This document shows positions 35,521-45,504 of a stretch of DNA of 64,000 nucleotides, in pieces. Position numbers and translations under genes: made by a program. A model generated the notes under the pieces. That model ran no database searches and was not told the origin of the DNA. It saw nothing but the letters and a program-made list of their open reading frames with translations. Source of the DNA: Edaphobacter lichenicola (GTDB lineage Bacteria > Acidobacteriota > Terriglobia > Terriglobales > Acidobacteriaceae); the NCBI RefSeq assembly GCF_025264645.1, contig NZ_CP073696.1, forward strand, positions 930,001 through 994,000, written 5' to 3'. Position 1 is the first letter of the stretch, and every line of letters starts with the position of its first letter.

Positions 35521-35722
35521 TCGTTATGAAGGGAATGTCGCATCTGGGTCGAGGTTTTTCACGACCTTAAGTGACAAGCAGGTCAAAGTTGCGATCTACC
35601 TATCGGTGAATTCTTGTAGCGTCTCCCTGTTGCCTTTCCTCAACACCTTTCTCGTGCTGGGAAGTTCTTTTAATGCGAAAGACGCGAGGGAGACAAAGCT
35701 GCTGCGGGTGCGGTGCTTTCGG

Positions 35723-35759
35723 TACAAAAATGAAAGAGGCACGGCTTGCGCCGCGCCTC
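35723..35759 (-). terminator. Intrinsic terminator of the 37-aa gene
   Basis: On the minus strand AGAGGCGCGGC-GCAA-GCCGTGCCTCT (11 pairs, one G-T) is followed by TTCATTTTTG. It lies 20 bases behind the 37-codon gene. Confidence 0.85.
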
Positions 35760-35778
35760 TCTGCACTGCTGAAAATCT

Positions 35779-35892
35779 TTATATTGTTGGGTAGAACGAC
35801 ACCAGGGTGGAAACGAAGATCACTCCGTAAAGGATCACCAGCAGTGGCCACCAGCGATCGATCCAAGGTACTGACTCATTTGACGCACTCAT
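35779..35892 (-). CDS. 37-residue Trp-rich single-helix membrane peptide
   Basis: A complete small gene (ATG 35892, TAA 35779) encoding MSASNESVPWIDRWWP and then a hydrophobic helix LLVILYGVIFVSTLVSFYP. GGAGAG stands 6 bases before the ATG, and a strong minus-strand terminator follows 20 bases after the stop. An amphipathic Trp-rich interface segment before a single transmembrane helix is typical of regulatory or accessory membrane peptides. It is too short for standard gene finders. It lies between the ArsR-SRPBCC unit and a TonB-receptor gene, both on other transcripts. Function unknown. Confidence 0.7.
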   Translation of the reverse strand: MSASNESVPWIDRWWPLLVILYGVIFVSTLVSFYPTI

Positions 35893-35983
35893 CTCAAACT
35901 CTCCTAGACCACATCTAGATCCTAACCGAGACTGCAGTTACGCTCAATCTGCTCTTTGTGGAAGAGTTCATGTGCGATGTCTC

Positions 35984-38900
35984 TCAGAAGAGAATCTTGA
36001 CTGAGAACTGAATCTGCCGAGAGGTTCCGGCGGTCTTGCTGATTAAGCCGAAGCCCGACCCCTTGATGGTATTTGCCGGTAGGCCCATATCGACGATGTT
36101 GAAGATGTTAAAGAACTCGGAGCGGAACTGGACATCGAAGAGTTCGCTGCCGCCGGAGCGTCTTCCGACGGGCGTGTCTTTGATGAGTGAGAAGTCGAAG
36201 TCGTAAAAGGCTGGACCGCGGAAGGTATCTCTGCCGAGAGAGCCGAAGACGCCTTGATTTGGACCGGTGCCCCCGGGGACGTTGATTGGAATCGAGAAGA
36301 ACGAGGCGTTGTTCGCGCCCTCGCCGAAGTAGTCTTCGCGGATCTTTCTTGCGGTAGAGAGATGTGGCTTTCCGATCTGGTTTGGCCGGTCGACCCCGTT
36401 TGAGCCTGCGCCGGTTTGCTGGACTCCAGAGTAGATGGTGAAGGGAAGGCCACTGCTGATGGTTGAGATACTCAGTAACTCCCATCCTGCAGTTACTTTT
36501 CGGTTCACAGGTTGGAGGAACTCAATTTTTTCCAGTTGCAGATCCTGAGCGAGGCTCATCGTAAATCCGTTGGCTACATCGAAGCTGGAGGGGCCCTTTT
36601 CGGCGTGGGTGTTGAAGGGGTTTTGAGGGTAGGGGCTGGAGACTGCGCCGGTCGTGTTGCCGTTTGCAGAGACTCCGCTTGTGTCATCGAGAGACTTTGC
36701 ATAGGTGTAGCTGATCTGGATGCCGGGACCTCCAACAAAGGGCGTACCTGTGAGCGAGGCCTGGAGAGAGTTGTAGGTAGAGTGTGCGGTGGCGGTGATC
36801 AACTGCTCTGTGCCGAAGCCGCCGACCGCATTTCCTGTGTTGTCGAACTGCGTGTATTGCGCGAACTCTTGAGTTGCACCGGAGTAGGCGTTGGGGAAGG
36901 TAATGCGCGGAAGGTGAACTGAGGCGGTGCCGACGTATGCGATGTCGGCAGTGAGCTTGCCGATCTGATCTTCGAGACCGACTGTCCAGGTTTGAAGATA
37001 CGCGTTGCCGAATGAGCGTTCGATGCCGGTCAAGTTTAAGGGAGTGAACTGTGTTCCGGGTGAGAGTGCGGCGAGATCCCGCTGATACCGTTGGATGTCG
37101 AGGACGGTATTGGATGGGACAGCTTTGGTGTTGCCGCTGGCGAAGACGTTCTGTCCGGAGGGGGTGTACATCGTGGGGAGCTGGGCCGATGTGATTTGAA
37201 AGCCGTATTGGATTGGTGCGCCTACAGCTGCTGTGATGTGAGGATAGATGACGAATGGGGTTGCGCCGGTGAGGAAGTTGTCCTGCCAGATATTGGGCGG
37301 AATGGTGGTGATGCCGCCTCCGGCATGAAGATGAAGGTTGTTTTTGACCACCCAATCTAGTTGAACTCGTGGAGCGATGCCACCCCAATCGAATTTGTAA
37401 CCGGGGTATGGATTGTCGAGATACTCCTGCTGCGATCCATTCATGAGAAAGCCCGAGGTGCGATGTGCGCGCTCAGTGATTGGAGTGTAGAGTTCGTAGC
37501 GGATGCCGTAGTCGAGCACGAATTTTGGTGAGATCTTGAAGGTGTCCTGAGCGTAGATTGCTCCGCCATAGCGCGAGATTGCGGCGGGGCCGATGTGATT
37601 GCCGCCGGAGACGTAGGGAGGCGCTACAGCTGTTGTGTAGACGAATGCGCTCCCGGTGAGCAGGCTGCTGAGGGTGTCTGGTAGAGGATCTCCGGCACGA
37701 ATGTTGTGGGTGCCGCTCTGCGAGGTGATGTTGACGGGAGAGTAGGCGGTTCCCCCGCCGTAGTCATATTCGCCGTTGGGGCTGATGCCGAAGTAGGTGG
37801 TGTCGCGATTGGCGCGGAATTCGCCACCGGCTTTGATGAGGTGGCGACCGATGGCTAAGGTGAAGTTTTGCCTCGCGAGGAAGAGGTTGCCGTATGCGGA
37901 CATGACGGAGCCGCCGGCTGAGTTGAACGCTTCGAAGAGGCCGTCGTTGAATTTGACGGCGGGATCGACGTGGTCGGGAGTAGGGAACTGCGGGGTGGTA
38001 CGAGTGAAGCTGATGGAGCTTTCGAAGGAGAAGCGTGGAGTGACGGCGTGGTTGTAGGTGAGGACTCCATTGCGCTGGTGATCGACGTAGACAACGCCAA
38101 AGGCTGTATCGATGGCCGTCTGATCGGGGTTGGTAGTTGGGCCGAATAAGTTGTTGAAGTTGAATCTTGCGGTAAGGTGTGATTTTTGGGAGAGTACTTG
38201 ATCGATGCGAACCGAGAACTGATTGGCATTGGTGACAACTTTCGATGAGGCTGCGTAGGTATTGACACCATAGGGGCCGGTGGGATTGTTCGGTAGGGGA
38301 TAACGGGCCAGGATGTTGGCGATGTCTGACGGAGGCGTGATGAAGAGTGTGTCGCCTGGGTACGCGGTCGTGTCCAAGCCCAGGCGTTGTTCTGAGGTGG
38401 GAACGGGAAGTACTTGCGTGGTTCCGAGTACCTGGCGAAAGCCCTGGTATTCGCCGAAGTAGAAGGTCTTTCCGCGACCGTCGTAGATGTGGGGCAGGAT
38501 AATCGGGCCACCGTTGGTGAAGCCAAACTCGTTGCGGCGGAAGGGAGGAATTCTGCCGGGTTCAGCGATCGACGGATGATCAAAGTAGTTCCGTGCATCG
38601 AGCGCCGAGTTACGCAGGAACTCAAAGATTGAGCCGTGAAAGCCACTGCTGCCGGAGCGTGTGGTGATGTTTGTGAAGCCCGCGGCGCCGCGGCCAATCT
38701 CGGCAGGCATCCAACCGGAGATGGAGTGGATCTCCTCAACGGCGTCGACGTTATAGTTGCTGAAGGTCGCGCCACCCATCTCGGGATCGCTCGTGTCTGC
38801 GCCGTCCATGGCGAAGACTGCTTCAACACCGCGCTGTCCATTGATGGCGAACTGCTGAGTGAAGTTTGTCTGACCGTTCGCATCGGTCATGGTGCCTGCT

Positions 38901-39346
38901 GCAAGTAACAGTAACTGGCTAAAGTCGCGTTTGTTTAATGGGATGGCGCTGACGGTCTGGCTGGAGAGCTTCTCTCCGCCCGTCTTCGCGGCTTCTTCTG
39001 AGCGAAATGCGACGGAGATGTTGCCTTCCGGAGAGACAGTCAAGATGGCTGGTGGCGAGTTCGCTTTGAGTTTGAGCGTCTCCTTGTAGGAATGGACAAC
39101 TCCGTTGATGACTACGTTGAGGGTGTAGTCTCCGGGCGCCAGATTGGGAAATTGGAAGCTGCCATCTGCTGATGTATTCGCGACAACTTCACCGTTTTTT
39201 CCGATGAGATGGATGGTGGCACTTTTTGTGAACGCACCTGAATCATTGCGCAGCACGCCCTTCCAATATGGAGCGACGGGCTCCTGTGCATAGAGCAGGG
39301 AAGGCAGAAAAAACGTGAAGAGAAAGATGAGAACTCTAAATGGCAT
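35984..39346 (-). CDS. TonB-dependent receptor, Oar-like, with carboxypeptidase regulatory domain
   Basis: A 1120-residue outer-membrane protein. A signal peptide (PFRVLIFLFTFFLPSLLYAQ) precedes a carboxypeptidase-regulatory-like beta-sandwich (about 25-110), a TonB plug (about 115-235, SAIPLNKRDFSQLLLLAAG) and a long barrel ending in aromatic residues (QIQFSVKILF). Such Oar-like receptors are amplified in Acidobacteria and are thought to import plant or microbial polymers. No solute-binding lipoprotein lies next to it. Confidence 0.9.
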   Translation of the reverse strand: MPFRVLIFLFTFFLPSLLYAQEPVAPYWKGVLRNDSGAFTKSATIHLIGKNGEVVANTSADGSFQFPNLAPGDYTLNVVINGVVHSYKETLKLKANSPPAILTVSPEGNISVAFRSEEAAKTGGEKLSSQTVSAIPLNKRDFSQLLLLAAGTMTDANGQTNFTQQFAINGQRGVEAVFAMDGADTSDPEMGGATFSNYNVDAVEEIHSISGWMPAEIGRGAAGFTNITTRSGSSGFHGSIFEFLRNSALDARNYFDHPSIAEPGRIPPFRRNEFGFTNGGPIILPHIYDGRGKTFYFGEYQGFRQVLGTTQVLPVPTSEQRLGLDTTAYPGDTLFITPPSDIANILARYPLPNNPTGPYGVNTYAASSKVVTNANQFSVRIDQVLSQKSHLTARFNFNNLFGPTTNPDQTAIDTAFGVVYVDHQRNGVLTYNHAVTPRFSFESSISFTRTTPQFPTPDHVDPAVKFNDGLFEAFNSAGGSVMSAYGNLFLARQNFTLAIGRHLIKAGGEFRANRDTTYFGISPNGEYDYGGGTAYSPVNITSQSGTHNIRAGDPLPDTLSSLLTGSAFVYTTAVAPPYVSGGNHIGPAAISRYGGAIYAQDTFKISPKFVLDYGIRYELYTPITERAHRTSGFLMNGSQQEYLDNPYPGYKFDWGGIAPRVQLDWVVKNNLHLHAGGGITTIPPNIWQDNFLTGATPFVIYPHITAAVGAPIQYGFQITSAQLPTMYTPSGQNVFASGNTKAVPSNTVLDIQRYQRDLAALSPGTQFTPLNLTGIERSFGNAYLQTWTVGLEDQIGKLTADIAYVGTASVHLPRITFPNAYSGATQEFAQYTQFDNTGNAVGGFGTEQLITATAHSTYNSLQASLTGTPFVGGPGIQISYTYAKSLDDTSGVSANGNTTGAVSSPYPQNPFNTHAEKGPSSFDVANGFTMSLAQDLQLEKIEFLQPVNRKVTAGWELLSISTISSGLPFTIYSGVQQTGAGSNGVDRPNQIGKPHLSTARKIREDYFGEGANNASFFSIPINVPGGTGPNQGVFGSLGRDTFRGPAFYDFDFSLIKDTPVGRRSGGSELFDVQFRSEFFNIFNIVDMGLPANTIKGSGFGLISKTAGTSRQIQFSVKILF

Positions 39347-39450
39347 GAGCGGCCATTATATTGATATGCGAATTGGATTGGCTGAATACATCGATCTCAG
39401 TTCACGGAGTCGTACGATTCGTCGGCAGAAACGGTTCGAGATAAGTTCAG

Positions 39451-40011
39451 TCACGCTTCTAACTTCCAGATAGAGGTAGTATTTTCAAGGGAAAATGGGT
39501 TCGATTCGTGCTTTAAGAGCCATCGTTTTCGATCAATTCCTCCGCCGTATCCGGTCAGAGAACCATTTGCGCCGATTACACGATGACAGGGCACAATCAT
39601 GCCGATAGGATTAGCACCGTTCGCAAGTCCTACTGCTCTTACGGCTGCAGGTTTGCCGATCTTTTGGGCTAACGCAGCATAGGTGATGGTTGTTCCAAAA
39701 GGAATGTCCCTCAGCGCGCGCCAGACACTGCGTTGAAAGGGAGTACCCGCTGTGGCCACCGGCAACGTATCGAGCGCGGCAAGATTTCCAGCAAAGTATC
39801 GATTGATAGCTTTCGTGAGTGTCGCGGAGATTTTGCCGGGTTCAAGTTTGAACCCATTCGCACCATAGTGGAGCTGTAATAGACGTTGCATGCGAGGTTC
39901 GTAGTCTGCCCAATCGACAGCGCGAAGGTTCCCATCATGGTCTGTGATGACTATCATCTCGCCAATTGGTGTCGCAATTCGGTCGATGATTAGTTGTAAA
40001 GGTTCACTCAT
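39451..40011 (-). CDS. ogt: Methylated-DNA-protein-cysteine methyltransferase
   Basis: A 186-residue suicide methyltransferase with the catalytic IVPCHRVIG (Cys accepts the alkyl group from O6-alkylguanine) and the C-terminal GYGGGIDRKRWLLKHE. The N-terminal half is the RNase-H-like domain. It overlaps the upstream Ada-AlkA gene by 4 bases, so both are co-expressed and function in alkylation repair. Confidence 0.93.
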   Translation of the reverse strand: MSEPLQLIIDRIATPIGEMIVITDHDGNLRAVDWADYEPRMQRLLQLHYGANGFKLEPGKISATLTKAINRYFAGNLAALDTLPVATAGTPFQRSVWRALRDIPFGTTITYAALAQKIGKPAAVRAVGLANGANPIGMIVPCHRVIGANGSLTGYGGGIDRKRWLLKHESNPFSLENTTSIWKLEA

Positions 40012-41510
40012 GCACGTTGTCCATTTTGGTTAAGCAATGTTGGGTCTGCTGCCCAGAGATGTTGCGCTGCGTAGGCACGCCACGGGCGCCACGCTTCCGC
40101 TCGGTCAAGGAGATCCATTGAAGTGATTGCAGTGGTTCGATCGATCGCAGCCGCACTTCGCAGAAGCCCCACATCGGTGGATGGAAAAGCATCCATCTCA
40201 CGAACGGCACGTAGTGCAATGTACTGAGCAGTCCATTCGCCTACTCCGCGAATGGCCTTCAATCGGTCGATGGTCTCTTCGATATTGGCTGCTTGACGGA
40301 ATAGATTGGGATCCGCAACTGCTGCCTCGGCTAGCGCTTTAAGGGCCGCCAGACGGGCTGTGGGCATTCCCAATCCGATTGATTTGGCGTTTGCCAATCG
40401 ATTCGCTGTGGGGAATGCGCGTGAGAGTCCGGGATGACAGACGTTGGCGTTGGGCACGGGGCTGCCGTGAAGTGCAACGATCTGTCCAGCCAAACGACGT
40501 GCAGCTACAACGCTGATCTGTTGGCCGAGGATGGCCCTGACTGCCAGTTCAAAGCCGTCCCAGCCACCGGGAGCGCGCAGTCCCGGACGTTTTGCAACGA
40601 GCGGAGCCAAAGAGGGATCGTTTGAAAGATGCGCATCGATCGTTTCGATATCTGCGCCGAGATCGAACAGACGTCGGACCCGCGCAACGATGGCAGGGAG
40701 AGACTTCACGTTTGGAAAGCGAATCTTGACGCAGATGTTGTGTCGTTCCGGTTGATGGGAGACATTGATACAACCCGTGAATCCATCCATTTCAACGGTT
40801 CGGAGATAACGACCACCCTCCACAACTTCGACTTCCGGTATAGCGCGGGCTTGCAAAAAGCTGATGATCGAGTCCCAGTCGTAGGGCGGACGGTATCGCA
40901 GCCGTAGAGTGATTCCGTCATCTATGGTTGGCTGGCTTGCCGACGTTCTGCGCCTCAACGCACCTGGCGGGCGATGGAAGAGATTTTTAAATGTTTCGTT
41001 GAACCGACGAACGCTGCCAAAACCAGCTGCGGCTGCAACTTCAGTCAAGGGCATCCGTGTTTCATGGATGAGCTGCTTCGCGAAGAGAATACGTCTTGTC
41101 TGGGCCACTGATACTGGAGACGCTCCGAGGTGTTGAAGAAACAGGCGTCTCATCTGACGTTCACCCACACCAAGGCGTTCTGCCAGCTTCTCAACGCTTG
41201 CGCCGGCACCGTCAAGCGCTCCCTCTGCGATGAGGGCCAATGCTCGAGATACGGTGTTGGACGTTCCCCGCCAAGAGGCGAGGTCCGGGGCCGTTTCAGG
41301 ACGGCAACGAAGGCAAGGGCGATAGCCCGCGTCTTGTGCGGCCGCGGCAGAGGCATAAAAAGTGCAATTCTGAAACAGTGCGGTGCGGGCAGGACAGATG
41401 GGGCGGCAGTAGATTCCCGTAGATTTAACCGCCACGAAGATTAGCCCGTCAAAACGGGCATCGCGGCTTTGCAACGCTCGATAACACACTCCTCGATCCG
41501 GCAATTCCAT
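40008..41510 (-). CDS. Ada-type regulator fused to AlkA 3-methyladenine DNA glycosylase
   Basis: A 500-residue fusion. Residues about 1-85 form the Ada zinc domain (YCRPICPA...CLRCRP, four Cys ligands), which removes methyl groups from phosphotriesters; an AraC-type DNA-binding domain follows (LAERLGVGERQMRRLFLQHLG, LTEVAAAAGFGSVRRF); and the C-terminal half is AlkA-like (HhH motif AIRGVGEWTAQYIAL, catalytic Asp in FPSTDVG). It removes 3-methyl purines and likely activates the adaptive response. The stop overlaps the start of ogt. Confidence 0.9.
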   Translation of the reverse strand: MELPDRGVCYRALQSRDARFDGLIFVAVKSTGIYCRPICPARTALFQNCTFYASAAAAQDAGYRPCLRCRPETAPDLASWRGTSNTVSRALALIAEGALDGAGASVEKLAERLGVGERQMRRLFLQHLGASPVSVAQTRRILFAKQLIHETRMPLTEVAAAAGFGSVRRFNETFKNLFHRPPGALRRRTSASQPTIDDGITLRLRYRPPYDWDSIISFLQARAIPEVEVVEGGRYLRTVEMDGFTGCINVSHQPERHNICVKIRFPNVKSLPAIVARVRRLFDLGADIETIDAHLSNDPSLAPLVAKRPGLRAPGGWDGFELAVRAILGQQISVVAARRLAGQIVALHGSPVPNANVCHPGLSRAFPTANRLANAKSIGLGMPTARLAALKALAEAAVADPNLFRQAANIEETIDRLKAIRGVGEWTAQYIALRAVREMDAFPSTDVGLLRSAAAIDRTTAITSMDLLDRAEAWRPWRAYAAQHLWAADPTLLNQNGQRA

Positions 41511-41690
41511 GCACCGATTCTCTCATCCGTCGAGTATGTGTACTGGCGGTTTTCGGACGTGGTCATCATGGCCATTCGGAACGCGCACGAATGATTCAGC
41601 AGGCAGTTACACACGTTTGGCGAATTCAGTCTTATTGACTAGAAAGGCCACGGGTAATATTTCGTTTCATTCCCAGGTATGGCCCAGCTG

Positions 41691-44600
41691 TTAGAAGACG
41701 ATACGTGCTGCGAATTGCCCAAACCGTCGCTCATCGTTTGCGCCGCCATTCACGCCACCTTTCCTCGCCTGGAGAATCTGGGGAGTCTCCAAGGTTGGAT
41801 CGTATCCGAAGTTGGCTACGTCATTATTGAGTTCCAAGGCGTATAGATTATGGTGATTCAGGATATCGAAACCTTCGGCGCGCAGCTCGAGTGACACACG
41901 CTCTGTGATGGGAACATTTTTACTCACTGCTGCGTCGAAGTTCCATGCTCCTGGACCATAGAACGCATTTCGATGGGTCATGCCAGCCGGATAGGGTCCG
42001 AAATCTGAGATCCCTCCTGTTATTCCGTTATCGTAGGGCAGGCTGGCAGCCGGATACGGAATGGCTGCAGGCAGCGTTCCTATGTTGTATACGTTAGGCC
42101 CTGCCTGGCCGGTACTTTTATTGAATTTCTTATTTGTAATAGGAGCGGAGGGAAGATATCGCGGAATGCCAGATCCCGCGCCTGCGTTCAGCGATTGAGT
42201 ACTATCCGAATAAGTGAAGGGCGTGCCTGTCCGGACGGTGTAGATTCCAGTTATCAGATATCCACCCAGGAGACGGCCCCTCATGCTTCTGTTTCCCTTG
42301 AACCATGGGGTTTGGTAGATCGGCGCCAAGACAAAGCGCTGACGCGTATCAAAGTCGGACGCGCCGTAGTCCAATGCAGGATTGAAAGGATCAAGGTATC
42401 CAAGATTGCCGATACCATCTGATGCGCTGTTGCTCTCAGAGAATGTCGAGCTGATATCGTCCAGCGAATGGGCATAAGTATAGTTCGCCGTCACGCTAAG
42501 TCCGGTGTGACGATAGTCGCTCATTTGCAGACCAATGTTCATTCCGTCATAGTGTGAGTCGCCATTACTTCCGCGATCGTTGATGTCGCTATATTGATTG
42601 TTGAGCCTTGAATATCCGGTTCCTGCGGCTGGATTCTGAATAATAGGATCGCCCAGATATACATTTCCAGCAGCTTGCTGGTTGTAATCCTTGATGTCGT
42701 AAAGATGAATACCGCGCGAACCAATGTAACCGATTGACGCGACCACACCGGGTGCCAGTTGGTGTTCTAATGTGAGGCTATAGAACTGAGTGGAGGCCTG
42801 TCGAATATTTGGATCTACGGCCCGCAGAGAGGAAGGAGGCAATGGTACAGATCCAGAAGCACCCCCCAATGGGCCTAAGTTATTTGACGTCACCGGCGTG
42901 TTATTGATTGTTAGCACTGCGTAGTTTGGCGGATTCTGAATTATGTTGAAGGTGACATTGCCGAAGTTGCGTTCATACGAGATGCCGTAGCCACCGCGTA
43001 TGGAAGTCTTTCCGTCGCCTGCAACATCATAGGCAAAACCGATTCGCGGAGAGAGTGTCCCATATTGTGGATTCCAGGGACGGTCGTTCGGACTATTCGG
43101 TGTTGTCAGTACCTGGCCATTTCGTATCTGCGAAAAGATGTCTGCGCCGGGACCGAAGAAGTAGTTGGACTGCAGATTTGGGTGATTATCGCGAAGTACA
43201 CCGAAGTGGTCGTAGCGAAGCCCATAGTTCAGGACAAGCTTCGAGTTCATCTTGTAGGAGTCTTGTGCGTAGACTGCCCACTCTTTGTATCGGTTACTTC
43301 GCGCGAAGCCTGGCTGGCTGGCCGGTAGGTTAACTGTGCATGCGGGCGTTATGTTCAGTTGATTCGTCGCGTAGTCCAAGACGCACGGAAATGCTCCTTG
43401 AGGATTTGCCGCAGCTTTGAATAAAGAGAGTTGCCCGTTCAGAAAACCATCTAATGCATTTGGTAAGTTCGATCCGATACCTTCAACTGCTTGTGCGTAG
43501 GCGCCATAAGAGATGTTGTTCTGGATGTAAAAGAGTTGCACTCCGAACTTCATCGAGTGATGGCCTTTCGTGACATCGAAGTCCTGATTGATCTGGACTG
43601 TATTCTGCGGGCCTGCTGCAGGTAGTCCGCCGGTACCTTCATTGTTGTCAAAGAATCCAGGAAGCTGGGCATTAATTCCGGCAAAGTTAGCGCCACTCTT
43701 GAAGTAAAGTACCGGAGTATTTCCTAATGCTGTGTCGTAGCTCTGATCCGTCGAGTTGCGAGTGAAGCTTAATTTCGTACTGCCGACGAGGGACGGGTTG
43801 AACTGGTGGCTTAGTCCGAACAGATACGTCTGGCCCTTGATAGCCTGCCCGACGTTGTACTGAGAGTAAGGTGAGCTGAAGAGACCACCTGGTTGGTCAA
43901 TCTCGTTGTAGAGCGCATAACGGCCAAACATCTGTGTTTTATCGCTAAGATTGAAGTCGACACGGCCTACGAGGTAGTACGTATTTCCCGGGTTGCCGCC
44001 GCCTGCATTGGAAGGTGCCTGAAACGCTACAACCCCAAAGACTGGAAAAGAGTCAGGCAAGGCGTCGAATGGGCCGCCTGGCGTCGGTGTCACACCGCCA
44101 GCCACAACATCTGCTTTGCTTAAAGTAGAGGCGAATGCGGGAGGATTTTTGCCATATGCGGCAAAGTAGTCCTGAAGATTTGAAGCAGAAGCGGCAATAA
44201 ATTGAGGTGTGGGAATAAGTGACTGGTTGCTCCCCGCGCCACGTACCCGAGCCCATTCTGTGCTTTGAAAGAAGAAAAGCTTGTTTTGCAGGATCGGACC
44301 ACCGATCGCATAACCGAATTGGTTGCGCGTGTAGTTTCCCTTCGGTATACCACTTTGGGCGTTGGTCACCGTGTTTGCCGTGTATGCCGAAAGGCGGTTG
44401 TACTCCCAGGCGCCACCGTGAAATGAGTTTGTTCCGCTCTTGGTGATGATGTTCACGACTCCACCAGAGGCGCGGCCATACTCCGGTCCAAAGTTGCTGG
44501 TGATGACGCGATACTCTTGTACGCTATCGATTGGAATTTGAATCAGGGCTGGTCCGGTCAAGTAGGTATCATTATTTTCAACCCCATCCAGAAGAATTTC

Positions 44601-45236
44601 GGTACCTGTGGATCGCTGCCCATTGAGCGAGAACCCGACTCCTCGGGTAGTGTCGTTTTGGTCGCCGGTAGTCGAGGTTGCACCACTCGAAGTTACTTTG
44701 TCGCCAGAGCTGATATTGCCTGAAATCGTGACGAAGTCATAAGGGTTACGGGACAAACTGGGAAGTTGCGAGACCTGCTGGCTGCTTACAACTTGCGAGA
44801 CTTCTTGAGTCTGCGTATTGACAGCGACGCCGCCCTCGCCCTCGACCGTAACGGTCTCAATCGAGGCCGATGGAAGTAGTTTTATATCGAGAGTCAGGAC
44901 GCCCCCGACCGTAATTTCGGCCTTTGCTTTGAAAGCTCCGAAGCCGCTGGACGAGGCAATGGAGACCTCATAGACCGTCGCTGTCAGACCGGTAAAAAGA
45001 TAAGATCCGGTGTTACTCGTTGTGGTCGTTCGGACTGCGTTCGTCCCTGCATTCCTTGCAGAGACCGAGACTCCGGGGACGACTGCACCGGTGGAGTCGG
45101 TTACGATCCCCGAGATCTGACCCGTTTCCTGCGCATAGGAGTAAAAAGTTTGCGACAGGATGAAAGCGACCGCGAGACTAAGAAGCAGCGTTTTACTTCT
45201 GATTGTTTTAGAAATTGTTTTGAAAATGGTTAGCAT
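41691..45236 (-). CDS. TonB-dependent receptor, Oar-like, with carboxypeptidase regulatory domain (second)
   Basis: A 1181-residue outer-membrane receptor. A long signal peptide (hydrophobic region about 18-35) is followed by a carboxypeptidase-regulatory domain (GQISGIVTDSTGAVVPGVSV), a plug with VSQVVSSQQVSQLPSLSRNPYDF and an extended barrel ending RFGQFAARIVF. GC is lower than in the flanking genes. It is divergent from the LytS-like kinase and may be regulated by that system through repeats in the shared spacer. Ligand unknown. Confidence 0.9.
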   Translation of the reverse strand: MLTIFKTISKTIRSKTLLLSLAVAFILSQTFYSYAQETGQISGIVTDSTGAVVPGVSVSARNAGTNAVRTTTTSNTGSYLFTGLTATVYEVSIASSSGFGAFKAKAEITVGGVLTLDIKLLPSASIETVTVEGEGGVAVNTQTQEVSQVVSSQQVSQLPSLSRNPYDFVTISGNISSGDKVTSSGATSTTGDQNDTTRGVGFSLNGQRSTGTEILLDGVENNDTYLTGPALIQIPIDSVQEYRVITSNFGPEYGRASGGVVNIITKSGTNSFHGGAWEYNRLSAYTANTVTNAQSGIPKGNYTRNQFGYAIGGPILQNKLFFFQSTEWARVRGAGSNQSLIPTPQFIAASASNLQDYFAAYGKNPPAFASTLSKADVVAGGVTPTPGGPFDALPDSFPVFGVVAFQAPSNAGGGNPGNTYYLVGRVDFNLSDKTQMFGRYALYNEIDQPGGLFSSPYSQYNVGQAIKGQTYLFGLSHQFNPSLVGSTKLSFTRNSTDQSYDTALGNTPVLYFKSGANFAGINAQLPGFFDNNEGTGGLPAAGPQNTVQINQDFDVTKGHHSMKFGVQLFYIQNNISYGAYAQAVEGIGSNLPNALDGFLNGQLSLFKAAANPQGAFPCVLDYATNQLNITPACTVNLPASQPGFARSNRYKEWAVYAQDSYKMNSKLVLNYGLRYDHFGVLRDNHPNLQSNYFFGPGADIFSQIRNGQVLTTPNSPNDRPWNPQYGTLSPRIGFAYDVAGDGKTSIRGGYGISYERNFGNVTFNIIQNPPNYAVLTINNTPVTSNNLGPLGGASGSVPLPPSSLRAVDPNIRQASTQFYSLTLEHQLAPGVVASIGYIGSRGIHLYDIKDYNQQAAGNVYLGDPIIQNPAAGTGYSRLNNQYSDINDRGSNGDSHYDGMNIGLQMSDYRHTGLSVTANYTYAHSLDDISSTFSESNSASDGIGNLGYLDPFNPALDYGASDFDTRQRFVLAPIYQTPWFKGNRSMRGRLLGGYLITGIYTVRTGTPFTYSDSTQSLNAGAGSGIPRYLPSAPITNKKFNKSTGQAGPNVYNIGTLPAAIPYPAASLPYDNGITGGISDFGPYPAGMTHRNAFYGPGAWNFDAAVSKNVPITERVSLELRAEGFDILNHHNLYALELNNDVANFGYDPTLETPQILQARKGGVNGGANDERRFGQFAARIVF

Positions 45237-45504
45237 GAGCCACCAGCCCCCTTAAGTAACACTATTTGCCACAAATGCTTTTTTTACCTTGGGATCGATG
45301 CTGTGTATCATGGGCCAATACTTTTCAGATGAGCAATAGCATTGTGACAAGCGAGCGGAGAAATGTGACAAGTGGCAGTTTGACAGGGCGAACTGCATGT
45401 CGTGGGCGGAGTGGCAGCATAGTGTGGAGCGCGCTTTGTACGCCGCAACTTAAATAATTGGTGACAAAAGGGCGAGAAGTTCACTACGCCAGGCTTCCCA
45501 AGCT
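45237..45504. promoter_or_regulatory. 268-bp divergent regulatory region with 9-bp direct repeats
   Basis: Spacer between the second receptor gene and the LytS-like kinase gene. It carries TGTGACAAG twice (45343-45351, 45364-45372), separated by exactly 12 bases, plus related TGACA-containing motifs near 45380 and 45462. A pair of 9-base direct repeats with a 12-base spacer is the geometry seen at LytTR-type binding sites. Confidence 0.6.

Noticed and set aside
35459..35794. A 111-codon frame after the SRPBCC gene
   Set aside because: It crosses the terminator and the antisense 37-codon gene and has no family features.
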